Below, in pieces: positions 17,003 through 25,441 of a stretch of DNA of 64,000 bases. This DNA comes from Lachnospiraceae bacterium AC3007. GTDB lineage: Bacteria > Bacillota > Clostridia > Lachnospirales > Lachnospiraceae. The first letter of the stretch is position 1. Each line of letters begins with the position of its first letter. The notes beneath the pieces are model-generated. The model saw nothing but the letters and a program-made list of their open reading frames with translations. It did no database searches and had not been told where the DNA came from. Both the position numbers and the translations under genes were made by a program. The stretch is from assembly GCA_000621405.1 (NCBI GenBank), contig JHYK01000003.1, forward strand, positions 1-64,000, in the 5' to 3' direction.

Positions 17003-20000
17003 ATGACAAAAAAGATAAAAATCCTGTTCTTTCTGATCATCTTCTTATTCACTGCATTTTTTCCGCAGAGGATTACTGCGACAGCGGCGGCGCCGGAGCA
17101 GGGCGATACCATAAGGGTTGGCTATTATGAGAACGAGGTCTTTCAGGAGGGCGCATCGGAGGGTGCGGTGAAAAGAGGGTACGCTTATGAGTACTATCGC
17201 AAGCTTTCCGAGTATACCGGCTGGGTTTATGAGTATGTATACGGCAGCTACAGTGATCTCTATGACATGCTGCTCGACGGAGAGATAGATCTTCTGGCAG
17301 GCCTTGCAAAGACTGATGAGAGGATAGGTATCATCGGCTATCCGGATCTTCCGATGGGAAATGAAACCTATACACTTGTCAAACATGATAAGGATGTGTC
17401 CGTGACATCGGAGCCCGGGACTCTCGCCGGAAAAAAGATCGGTGTACTTGACGGAGCGATAGCAGGCGCGCTCGACAATTATCTAAATAACAATCAGGTA
17501 CGGTGTGAAGTAAAGCGGTTCGGCGATTATGAATCCCTTTTCAGAGAGTTTGATGACGGAGAGATTGACATCCTCGCAGCAGAGGGAGATGGTGCAAGCA
17601 GCCGGGATCACGTGGAGGTGATCGGGCCCTTTGGCAGCTCGGATTATTATCTTTGCGTTGCGCATGACCGCGCGGATATCCTGAAGGAACTCAATATCGC
17701 CCAGTCCCAGCTCGCTGCCGAGGAGCCGAACTATCTCAGCAGTCTGCGTATCCGTTACTACTCCTCGAGCCTTTCGAGCCGTTCCTTTTCATCTGCAGAG
17801 CGGGAGTGGCTCAACGATCACGATACGCTTAAGATCGGATATCTTGAAAACTATCTGCCCTACAGCGCAACGGATGATGACGGAAATGTCACAGGCATAA
17901 TAAAGGACATCATTCCGTCGATCTTCGAGCAGCTTGGGATCGCAGACATCGAAGTCTCTTATCAGGGCTATATAAGCTACGAGGACATGGTCGGGGCGGT
18001 ACGTGACGGAACTGTCGACGTGGCATTTCCCGTCGGCGGAGGCGTATTCTATTCAGAAGAAAACGGCATATACCAGTCCACACCGGTCGCTTCCACATCT
18101 ACGGATCTGGTCTACAAGGGGGATTACAGCGATCAGTGTCTTACGCATTTTGCCGTAAATAAAAACAATCTCATGCAGTATTACTACATCATGACAAATT
18201 TCCCCGATGCGAAGATCACCAGATATGACTCCATAGATGACTGTCTTCATGCGGTGCTGTCAGGTGAGGTGACGGCGACCACATTAAACGGCCTTCGGGC
18301 GAACGATATCATCAGGAACAGAGATTATTCAGGATTGAACCTGAAGCAGCTGTGGACTGTGGATGACCGCAGCTTTGGCGTGAGGATCGGGAACGAGGGG
18401 CTTATAAAACTGCTGAACCGAGGAGTCAGTATCGTGGGCGGAAGCGAGTACGTACAGGGTATCGCTTCGCGATATACTGCCGGCCTCTACAGTTATTCTT
18501 TCCAGGATCTTATAGATGACTTCATGGTCTGTTTCCTTGTTCTTCTGTTTCTCGTTGCAGGACTTATCATCCTTTTCATCTACAGAGAGATGCTCCATTC
18601 GAAACGGGCGAGCCGGCTCAAGTCGGATTTTGTTTCAAACATGTCCCATGAGATACGCACACCGGTAACTGCAATCCTCGGCATGAATGAACTGATCCGG
18701 CGTGAGAGCTCCGAGGATACCATACGGAAATACGCAGATAATATCGAGCGGGCCGGAGAGAGTCTTCTCGGGATCATCAACGATATCCTGGATTTTTCAA
18801 AGATCGAGTCGGGAAGGATGGAGATCATTACAAAAGATTATTCCCTCCCGGATCTTCTGCTGGGGCTTGGCGTGATGATCGAATACCGCGCGAAGGACAA
18901 AGGACTTGATTTTGAGATGGATGTGGATGAGAGCCTGCCGACAGGCCTTACGGGCGATGAGCAGAAGATCCGTCAGATCATCTCAAATCTGCTTACGAAC
19001 GCGGTCAAGTATACCATGTCGGGCAGCGTGAAGCTTATCGTTCGCAATATACCCGTAAGCGATAAGGAGATGAAGCTTGAAGTAAAGGTACAGGATACAG
19101 GGATCGGCATCCGCGAGGAAGAGAAGGATAAGCTCTTTTCTGCATTTGACCGTCTGGACCTTGATCATACCAAAAGTATCGAAGGCACCGGTCTGGGGCT
19201 TGCTATCACCCGGCGGATGCTCGAACAGATGGACAGCACGATACATGTGGAGAGCACATACGGTGAGGGCTCCTGCTTCTATTTTGAACTCGCTCAGGGT
19301 ATTTCGGATCCGGCACCCGTCGGGGATTTCGGAAAACTTGAGAAGATGAGGACGAGAAAGCATGACCGCGCCGCTTTTAAGGCGCCCGCAGTCCGTCTGC
19401 TCCTGGTTGATGATACGCCGATGAACCTGCAGGTGATAGCAGGGCTCCTTAAGGATTATTCCATGACCATAGACACGGCTGACAGCGGCATGGCTTGTAT
19501 CGAACGGTTCAAAGACGGTGATTACGACATCATTTTTATGGATCACAGGATGCCGGGAATGGATGGCGTAGAGACCCTTTTTGAACTGAAAAAAAGATAT
19601 CCGGAAGCCATGAAAAAGACACCGGTCATCTCACTTACGGCGAACGTCCTGTCGGGGGCTGAAGAGCAGATGATAAGGGCCGGGTTCTCCGGTTATCTGA
19701 CTAAGCCGGTCAATCTGGCCGAGATGGAGAGGATACTCCTTACTTTCCTGCCGGAAGATAAGATCATAAAAGAAAAGTCACCGGAACCGTATGAGTCCTC
19801 TGAAGAGACCGAATATGAAGATATCCCTGAAAAGGTCCTTGCGATAAGAGACATTGATGTATCCCGCGGTCTGGAATACTGCGGAGATGCTGACAGTTTT
19901 ATCTATGCATTGGAGTTATACCGTGACAGCGTTACGGAAAAGATAGAAGAGATGCAGACTGAACTTGAGAATGAAGATATGGATGCATTTTCATTGACAG

Positions 20001-20185
20001 TACATTCCTTAAAGAGTACGTCGAATTCCGTCGGGTTACAGGACATATCGGATATCGCCAGACAACTGGAGATGGCCGCTGGAGCAGGAGACACTGAGAG
20101 CGTGCGAAGGGATGTTCCGGAACTTATAAGCCGTTATCGTGATATCGGCAGGCAGTTGGAAGATGCGCTGGATCAGGAGGTGTAA
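17003..20185 (+). CDS. BvgS-type hybrid sensor histidine kinase
   Basis: A 1060-residue membrane sensor. ATG 17003 follows AGAGGGA and begins a signal/anchor segment; the longer frame from 16940 lies within recJ. Parts in order: two extracellular SBP-type ligand-binding domains (about 36-250 and 272-490), a transmembrane helix (about 507-530), HisKA with phospho-His in NMSHEIRTPV (near 548), HATPase (NLLTNAVKYT, DTGIGI, GTGLGLAI), a receiver with Asp in IIFMDHRMPGMDG (near 843) and an Hpt domain with His in TVHSLKSTSNSVG (near 1000). Every phosphorelay residue is present. The binding domains suggest it senses an amino acid or similar small solute. No output response regulator is adjacent, so the relay's last partner is elsewhere. 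Confidence 0.92.
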   Translation: MTKKIKILFFLIIFLFTAFFPQRITATAAAPEQGDTIRVGYYENEVFQEGASEGAVKRGYAYEYYRKLSEYTGWVYEYVYGSYSDLYDMLLDGEIDLLAGLAKTDERIGIIGYPDLPMGNETYTLVKHDKDVSVTSEPGTLAGKKIGVLDGAIAGALDNYLNNNQVRCEVKRFGDYESLFREFDDGEIDILAAEGDGASSRDHVEVIGPFGSSDYYLCVAHDRADILKELNIAQSQLAAEEPNYLSSLRIRYYSSSLSSRSFSSAEREWLNDHDTLKIGYLENYLPYSATDDDGNVTGIIKDIIPSIFEQLGIADIEVSYQGYISYEDMVGAVRDGTVDVAFPVGGGVFYSEENGIYQSTPVASTSTDLVYKGDYSDQCLTHFAVNKNNLMQYYYIMTNFPDAKITRYDSIDDCLHAVLSGEVTATTLNGLRANDIIRNRDYSGLNLKQLWTVDDRSFGVRIGNEGLIKLLNRGVSIVGGSEYVQGIASRYTAGLYSYSFQDLIDDFMVCFLVLLFLVAGLIILFIYREMLHSKRASRLKSDFVSNMSHEIRTPVTAILGMNELIRRESSEDTIRKYADNIERAGESLLGIINDILDFSKIESGRMEIITKDYSLPDLLLGLGVMIEYRAKDKGLDFEMDVDESLPTGLTGDEQKIRQIISNLLTNAVKYTMSGSVKLIVRNIPVSDKEMKLEVKVQDTGIGIREEEKDKLFSAFDRLDLDHTKSIEGTGLGLAITRRMLEQMDSTIHVESTYGEGSCFYFELAQGISDPAPVGDFGKLEKMRTRKHDRAAFKAPAVRLLLVDDTPMNLQVIAGLLKDYSMTIDTADSGMACIERFKDGDYDIIFMDHRMPGMDGVETLFELKKRYPEAMKKTPVISLTANVLSGAEEQMIRAGFSGYLTKPVNLAEMERILLTFLPEDKIIKEKSPEPYESSEETEYEDIPEKVLAIRDIDVSRGLEYCGDADSFIYALELYRDSVTEKIEEMQTELENEDMDAFSLTVHSLKSTSNSVGLQDISDIARQLEMAAGAGDTESVRRDVPELISRYRDIGRQLEDALDQEV

Positions 20186-20216
20186 CTATGCACCTGCCTG
20201 TTCATTATGGTATAAT
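20184..20216 (+). promoter_or_regulatory. Promoter for the rnf operon with a shared upstream element
   Basis: TATAAT at 20211-20216 is preceded at 13 bases by AACTATGCACCTGC (20184-20197). This element starts at the stop codon of the sensor kinase and is identical to the one at the ptsI promoter. No classical -35 hexamer is present. The rnfC start is 38 bases downstream of the -10, with AGGAGGGGGAG as ribosome site. Confidence 0.55.
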
Positions 20217-20253
20217 TCTTTAGTTTGATCATTAAGATTCAGGAGGGGGAGAT

Positions 20254-21570
20254 ATGGCGCTACACACCTTCAAGGGCGGTGTGCATCCTTTTGACGGCAA
20301 GGAATATTCCAAGGATATGCCGATAAGGGAGCTGAAGCCCGGGAAAGAGCTGGTATTTCTTATGTCCCAGCATATAGGCGCTCCTGCGAAAGCCTGTGTA
20401 AAAAAGGGCGACAGGGTGCTTGTGGGACAGATGATAGGAGAAGCCGGTGGCTTCGTGTCGGCACCGGTGCATTCATCGGTATCGGGCACGGTCAAGGCCA
20501 TCGAGAAGAGAAGGAACGCCGTGGGAGATATGGTGGATGTCGTCATTGTCGAAAACGATGAGCTTTTCGAAGCCGTATCGTATGATCCTGCGAGCTCCGC
20601 TGATCTTTTAAGCCGGGAGGAGATCCTTGAGAGGATAAAGAAGGCCGGTGTCGTAGGAATGGGCGGCGCAGGCTTCCCGACTCACGTCAAGCTTTCTCCC
20701 AAAGAGCCTGACAAGATAGAATATGTCCTGGTGAACGGCGCGGAATGTGAGCCCTATCTTACATCCGATTACCGCTGCATGCTCGAGCATCCCGATGAGA
20801 TAGTACTGGGACTTGACTGCATACTGAAGCTTTTTGACAACGCCGAGGGAGTCATCTGCATAGAAGATAATAAGCCCGAGGCGATCTCCGTGATGCAAAA
20901 AGCGGTGGAGGGACAAAAGAGGATGCGGGTCGCAGTGATGAAGACCAAGTATCCCGAAGGCGCGGAGCGCTGCCTCATAGATGCGATCACCGGAAGAAAA
21001 GTCAATTCAAAGATGCTTCCTGCAGATGCAGGCTGTGTGGTCGATAATATCGATACCGTGATAGCGATACATGATGCGGTGATACTCGGACGTCCCCTGA
21101 TACACAGGGTGTTTACCATATCAGGCGACGCCATATCAAATCCCAGGAACTACGAAGTGCCGGTCGGCATGTCATATCAGGAAATAATAGATGATGCGGG
21201 AGGCTTTAAGGACAAGCCCGAAAAGCTGATATCGGGCGGTCCCATGATGGGCTTTGCGCTCTATGATCTTACCATCCCCGTCACAAAGACATCGGGCGCG
21301 ATAACCTGCTTCCTGAAGGACGTGGTAAAGGAGCAGGAAGAGACTCCCTGCATAAAATGCGGAAGATGTGTAAGAGGGTGCCCTGCAAGGCTTCTGCCGT
21401 ATAAGCTCTGTGATCTCTCCGAGCACAGGGACATGGAAGGCTTTGAGGAAGCCTACGGACTGGAATGCGTGGAGTGCGGCTCCTGCAGTTATTCATGTCC
21501 CGCAAAGAGACCGCTGGCAGCCAATATCAAGGCCATGCGCCGCACGCTGATGGCGAGTAAGAGAAAGTAG
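20254..21570 (+). CDS. rnfC: Rnf complex subunit C
   Basis: A 438-residue RnfC, the peripheral subunit that links NADH oxidation to the Rnf ion pump. The N-terminal barrel-like region carries KAGVVGMGGAGFPTHVKL and LVNGAECEPYLTSDYR, which form the FMN/NADH site of this family. Two [4Fe-4S] motifs lie near the C-terminus: CIKCGRCVRGCP and CVECGSCSYSCP. Length is typical for Clostridia. It is first in the order C-D-G-E-A-B, the normal clostridial arrangement, behind its own promoter. With reduced ferredoxin and NAD+ the complex drives Na+ or H+ export. Confidence 0.97.
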   Translation: MALHTFKGGVHPFDGKEYSKDMPIRELKPGKELVFLMSQHIGAPAKACVKKGDRVLVGQMIGEAGGFVSAPVHSSVSGTVKAIEKRRNAVGDMVDVVIVENDELFEAVSYDPASSADLLSREEILERIKKAGVVGMGGAGFPTHVKLSPKEPDKIEYVLVNGAECEPYLTSDYRCMLEHPDEIVLGLDCILKLFDNAEGVICIEDNKPEAISVMQKAVEGQKRMRVAVMKTKYPEGAERCLIDAITGRKVNSKMLPADAGCVVDNIDTVIAIHDAVILGRPLIHRVFTISGDAISNPRNYEVPVGMSYQEIIDDAGGFKDKPEKLISGGPMMGFALYDLTIPVTKTSGAITCFLKDVVKEQEETPCIKCGRCVRGCPARLLPYKLCDLSEHRDMEGFEEAYGLECVECGSCSYSCPAKRPLAANIKAMRRTLMASKRK

Positions 21571-21584
21571 GAGGGGAGACTTAA

Positions 21585-22601
21585 ATGAACGAAAGATATC
21601 AGGTATCTGTCTCGCCTCATGTAAGAGACAACATAACGACACAGAAGATAATGCTCGCGGTCATCATAGCGCTGATGCCGTCCTGCATATTCGGAATAAT
21701 CAATTTCGGACTGCATGCACTGCTGATCCTTGTGATCACCCCGGCCGCCGCAGTTATTTCCGAGTACGCGTATGAAAAGCTTCTTCACAAGAAGGTGACT
21801 GTGGGAGATCTCAGCGCCCTTCTTACGGGACTCCTCCTCGGAATGAACATGCCGCCCGAGATCGCATGGTGGATACCGGTCCTTGGCGCCGTATTCGCCA
21901 TAGTAGTCATCAAGCAGCTGTACGGAGGACTCGGTTCCAATTTCATGAACCCTGCTCTGGGAGCCAGATGTTTTCTCATCATTGCCTTCTCGGGACAGAT
22001 GACTACATACACTTCTAACGGCGGTTTCATAAATAAAGTCTGGGATGTGCCCGCGACAACGGATGCCCTTTCTCAGGCAACGCCCCTTGCCTATCTGAAG
22101 CTCGGCGAGCACTTTGATCTTACGTCATTATTCCTCGGGAATGTCGGAGGAGTGATAGGAGAGACCTCGGCGCTCTGCCTTCTTATCGGCGGACTGTTCC
22201 TTGTTTTCATAAAGGTGATCGAGATAAGGATCCCTGCTGTCTACATCGGGACATTTGCTGTACTGACCGTGATCACAGCGGCCATAAGAGGATACAATGA
22301 TCCTTTCATATTCATGCTCGAAGAGCTCTGTGCAGGCGGACTGATGCTGGGAGCCTGGTTCATGGCGACAGACTATGTCACCAGTCCGATAACGCCGAAA
22401 GCCCAGTATGTATATGCGCTCCTTCTTGGCGTGCTCACCTGGATATTCAGGCTTATAGGCAAGTCGGCAGAGGGAGTATCCTATGCGATCATCTTCATGA
22501 ACTGCCTGGTGCCGCTCATCGAGAATTATACAAAGCCTCTGGCCTTCGGAATCGTGAAGGAAAAGAAGAGCGATAAGGGGAAGGAGGGAGAAAAGGCATG
22601 A
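21585..22601 (+). CDS. rnfD: Rnf complex subunit D
   Basis: A 338-residue integral membrane subunit with about nine or ten helices. It carries one covalently bound FMN in the family, attached to a Thr in a short S/GxxT motif, and contributes to the ion path. Seen here are VSPHVRDNITTQKIM at the N-terminus, GLGSNFMNPALGARCF in the conserved loop and ATDYVTSPITPKAQ, which holds a likely flavinylated Thr. AGGAGGGGAGA supports the ATG. It overlaps rnfG by four bases. Confidence 0.96.
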   Translation: MNERYQVSVSPHVRDNITTQKIMLAVIIALMPSCIFGIINFGLHALLILVITPAAAVISEYAYEKLLHKKVTVGDLSALLTGLLLGMNMPPEIAWWIPVLGAVFAIVVIKQLYGGLGSNFMNPALGARCFLIIAFSGQMTTYTSNGGFINKVWDVPATTDALSQATPLAYLKLGEHFDLTSLFLGNVGGVIGETSALCLLIGGLFLVFIKVIEIRIPAVYIGTFAVLTVITAAIRGYNDPFIFMLEELCAGGLMLGAWFMATDYVTSPITPKAQYVYALLLGVLTWIFRLIGKSAEGVSYAIIFMNCLVPLIENYTKPLAFGIVKEKKSDKGKEGEKA

Positions 22602-23233
22602 AAAAAGAGACTTCTCTGGGACATGATATTGTCATCATAACCCTCATAACTCTTGTGGCCGGACTTCTCCTGGGTGTGGTCCACACAGTGACGGCAGGCC
22701 CTATTGCAAGACAGGAGGAAAAGACCAGGATAGAGACACAGAAGGCGGTCTTTTCAGATGCCGCATCCTTTGAACCGATGGAAGGGATAGAAGAGGATGC
22801 TGCCATAGTAAAAGCTCTGGAGGATGCCGGACTTTCAAAGACATCGGTCGAGGCTGTGGATGTGGCTTATGACGGAAGCGGCGAAAAACTCGGATATGTC
22901 ATTACTTCCGTGAACAAGGAAGGCTATGGCGGTGAGATAAAGATAATGACCGGCATATCTTCAAAGGACGGCAGTCTTACAGTGAACAGCATCGCTTTCC
23001 TGACACTTGCAGAGACGGCCGGAATGGGCATGAAGGCCGATCTTCCCGACTTCAAGGATCAGTTCAAAGGCCTTGATCCCGGGCAGGTGATGATAGAGTA
23101 TACGAAGAACGGCAAGAGCGCCGATCATGAGATAGATGCCATAAGCGGGAGCACAGTGACGACAAAAGCCGTGACAAAGGCTGTGAATGCTGCGATCACC
23201 GCAGCCCGCTATCTGGAAGGAGGCGCGTCATGA
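22598..23233 (+). CDS. rnfG: Rnf complex subunit G
   Basis: A 211-residue flavoprotein with one N-terminal membrane helix (about 10-32) and an extracellular FMN-binding domain. The flavinylation motif SGSTVTTKAV near residue 188 matches the family S-G-x-T-x-T, with the second Thr as the expected FMN attachment site. The flavin would be added by the ApbE protein at 25442. It overlaps rnfD and rnfE by four bases each. Confidence 0.95.
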   Translation: MKKETSLGHDIVIITLITLVAGLLLGVVHTVTAGPIARQEEKTRIETQKAVFSDAASFEPMEGIEEDAAIVKALEDAGLSKTSVEAVDVAYDGSGEKLGYVITSVNKEGYGGEIKIMTGISSKDGSLTVNSIAFLTLAETAGMGMKADLPDFKDQFKGLDPGQVMIEYTKNGKSADHEIDAISGSTVTTKAVTKAVNAAITAARYLEGGAS

Positions 23234-24009
23234 GTCTGAAAAAGGATACACCATTAGAGAGGATAGTTAACGGCATATATACCGAGAATCCCGTGTTCTG
23301 TCTTATCCTTGGCATGTGCCCGACGCTTGCGACCACCACATCTGCCTTAAACGGCGTGGGTATGGGTCTGTCCACCACGATAATACTTACCATGGCAGAA
23401 CTCATCATCTCGCTGATAAGAAAGATAATACCCGACAGGATGCGTATGCCTGCCTACATAGTGGTCATCGCTTCATTCGTAACTATTGTTGATTTCCTCA
23501 TGGAAGGCTTCACTCCGGGACTGTACAAGTCACTCGGCATATATATTCCGCTGATAGTCGTCAACTGTATCATCATGGGACGCGCGGAGGCATATGCGGG
23601 CAAGATGAAGCCTGTATCGGCTTTCTTTGATGGACTGGGCATGGGTTTTGGATTCACGATAGCCCTTTTCCTGCTCGGCTCCGTAAGAGAGATCATAGGC
23701 GCCGGTACATGGTTTGGGATGAAGGTCACTCCGGCATCATATGTGCCCGTGAACATCTTTGTACTGGCTCCCGGTGCGTTCCTGGTGCTTGGATTCCTTG
23801 TGGCGATAATGAACAAGCTGAAGATAGGCGCAGGCAGGAGAGTCGGTGTCGATCCTGCGCTTGGCAATATGTGCGGCGACTGTGCAAACTGTATGAAGCT
23901 CGGTCTCTGCTCCGGCAGGGAGGCGTGTGACGCGGTAAAGGAAGCAGTCCCTTCGGATAACGCCGTTACTGCATCCACGACACCTGCAGATAAAAAGGAG
24001 GGGGTATAA
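23230..24009 (+). CDS. rnfE: Rnf complex subunit E with Cys-rich tail
   Basis: A 259-residue integral membrane subunit with six helices, paired with RnfA around the central ion path and iron-sulfur site. The core (NPVFCLILGMCPTLATT, FVTIVDFLMEG, LIVVNCIIMGRAEA) is standard, including the Cys that binds the membrane [2Fe-2S] cluster in recent structures. The protein is extended by about 55 residues holding CGDCANCMKLGLCSG and a fifth Cys, which is not part of the canonical subunit. It overlaps rnfG by four bases. Confidence 0.95.
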   Translation: MSLKKDTPLERIVNGIYTENPVFCLILGMCPTLATTTSALNGVGMGLSTTIILTMAELIISLIRKIIPDRMRMPAYIVVIASFVTIVDFLMEGFTPGLYKSLGIYIPLIVVNCIIMGRAEAYAGKMKPVSAFFDGLGMGFGFTIALFLLGSVREIIGAGTWFGMKVTPASYVPVNIFVLAPGAFLVLGFLVAIMNKLKIGAGRRVGVDPALGNMCGDCANCMKLGLCSGREACDAVKEAVPSDNAVTASTTPADKKEGV

Positions 24010-24012
24010 GCC

Positions 24013-24585
24013 ATGGAGATAATAATGATAGCGATAACCGCCTGTCTTATCAATAACGTTGTTTTAAGTCAGTTCCTCGGCATATGCGCATTCCTCGGAG
24101 TGTCGCAGAAGTCGGATTCTGCTTCCGGTATGGGAATGGCAGTAACCTTCGTGCTGACGCTCTCAAGCCTTGTGTGCGGGGTCATATATAAGTTCCTGCT
24201 GATCCCGTTCCATGTGGAATACCTTAAGACCATAGCATTCATACTGATCGTTGCGGCTCTGGTCCAGTTCGTGGAGATGTTCACAAAGAAGTTTGTGCCT
24301 GCGCTCTATGAAGCGCTTGGCATATATCTTCCCCTTATCACCACGAACTGCGCTGTCCTTGGAGTGGCTCTCTTGAATGTACAGAATGATTACGACATAC
24401 TTACGGGAACCATCCATGGTTTCGCCACTGCGATAGGCTTCTGGCTTGCAATAGTGATACTCGCGTTCATAAGGGAGAAGATGGTCTACAATGATATCCC
24501 CAAGCCTTTTAAGGGGTTCCCCATAGTGATGATCACCTCGGCGCTTATGTCCATAGCGTTCTTCGGGTTCGCGGCATTAAAGTGA
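24013..24585 (+). CDS. rnfA: Rnf complex subunit A
   Basis: A 190-residue integral membrane subunit with six helices, homologous to RnfE and inserted in opposite orientation. NNVVLSQFLGICAFLGVS and LITTNCAVLGVALL are diagnostic and carry the Cys that shares the membrane iron-sulfur site with RnfE. Length is normal. It lies three bases after rnfE, with AAAAAGGAGGGGG at 23993-24005 as its ribosome site inside the rnfE end. Confidence 0.97.
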   Translation: MEIIMIAITACLINNVVLSQFLGICAFLGVSQKSDSASGMGMAVTFVLTLSSLVCGVIYKFLLIPFHVEYLKTIAFILIVAALVQFVEMFTKKFVPALYEALGIYLPLITTNCAVLGVALLNVQNDYDILTGTIHGFATAIGFWLAIVILAFIREKMVYNDIPKPFKGFPIVMITSALMSIAFFGFAALK

Positions 24586-24598
24586 GGAGGGAGCTGTC

Positions 24599-25390
24599 AT
24601 GATCAATATGGATATAATATTTGCCACATGCATGATAGGAGGCATAGGACTGTTCGTGGGAGCTTTCCTCGGGATAGCCAGCAAGATCTTTTTCGTGCCT
24701 GTGGATGAAAAGGAAGCGGAGATAAAAGAAGCCCTTCCCGGCGCCAACTGCGGAGCCTGCGGCTATTCGGGGTGCGCGGCGCTCGCTGCTGCGATAGCAA
24801 AAGGAGAAGCTTCCGTATCCGCCTGTGTCGTGGGACAGCAGCCCGTGGCAGATAAGATCGCGGAGATAATGGGTACTTCTGCTGATGCTTCAGAGAAAAA
24901 GGTGGCTTTTGTCCACTGTCTCGGAGACTGTGAAAAGACAACGGAGAACTATGATTACAGCGGTACTAAGAGCTGCATGATGGCCAAGTTCTCGCCCGGC
25001 ACAGGACCCAAATCCTGCCGGTACGGCTGCATGGGCTTCGGTGACTGCGTAGCTGTCTGTGAATATGATGCGATCCATATAGTGAACGGCATTGCCGTGG
25101 TGGATCCCGAGAAGTGCGTAGACTGTAAGCAGTGCATGAAGGCCTGCCCCAAGGGTCTTATTTCCGAAGTTCCGTATAAGGCGAAGGTTAAGATCGGCTG
25201 CTCCAACCCTGAGTTCGGCAAGCCCGTCATATCCAACTGCAAGATCGGGTGCATTGCCTGCCAGAAGTGCGTGAAGGGCTGTCCTTTCGAGGCCATCACG
25301 ATAGACAGGGGTTATCCCGTCATAGATTACGAAAAGTGCAAAAACTGCGGCGAATGCGCGCGTGAATGCCCGAGAAAGTGCATAGTGTAA
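24599..25390 (+). CDS. rnfB: Rnf complex subunit B (ferredoxin-binding)
   Basis: A 263-residue subunit with one N-terminal membrane helix that accepts electrons from reduced ferredoxin. The Fe-S domain is GANCGACGYSGC; ferredoxin-type sites follow as CRYGCMGFGDC, CVDCKQCMKACP, CKIGCIACQKCVKGCP and CKNCGECARECP. This Cys content is normal for clostridial RnfB. GAGGAGG at 24584-24590 supports the ATG. It closes the rnf operon; a 22-bp palindrome follows before apbE. Confidence 0.97.
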   Translation: MINMDIIFATCMIGGIGLFVGAFLGIASKIFFVPVDEKEAEIKEALPGANCGACGYSGCAALAAAIAKGEASVSACVVGQQPVADKIAEIMGTSADASEKKVAFVHCLGDCEKTTENYDYSGTKSCMMAKFSPGTGPKSCRYGCMGFGDCVAVCEYDAIHIVNGIAVVDPEKCVDCKQCMKACPKGLISEVPYKAKVKIGCSNPEFGKPVISNCKIGCIACQKCVKGCPFEAITIDRGYPVIDYEKCKNCGECARECPRKCIV

Positions 25391-25410
25391 GGTGTCACAG
25401 GGATTCAGGG

Positions 25411-25432
25411 AGCCACGGATCGATCCGTGGCT
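25411..25432. promoter_or_regulatory. Perfect 22-bp palindrome between rnfB and apbE
   Basis: AGCCACGGATC followed by its exact reverse complement forms an uninterrupted 22-bp palindrome. As RNA it would fold into a GC-rich hairpin. It is not followed by a T run, so it is a poor intrinsic terminator. It ends nine bases before the apbE ATG, which has no other visible ribosome site. An mRNA processing or stabilising hairpin, or a protein-binding operator, is possible. Confidence 0.5.
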
Positions 25433-25441
25433 TCTGATTGT

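Noticed and set aside
25411-25432. Intrinsic terminator of the rnf operon
   Set aside because: The hairpin is strong but is followed by TCTGATTG rather than a T run, so it is listed as a palindrome only.
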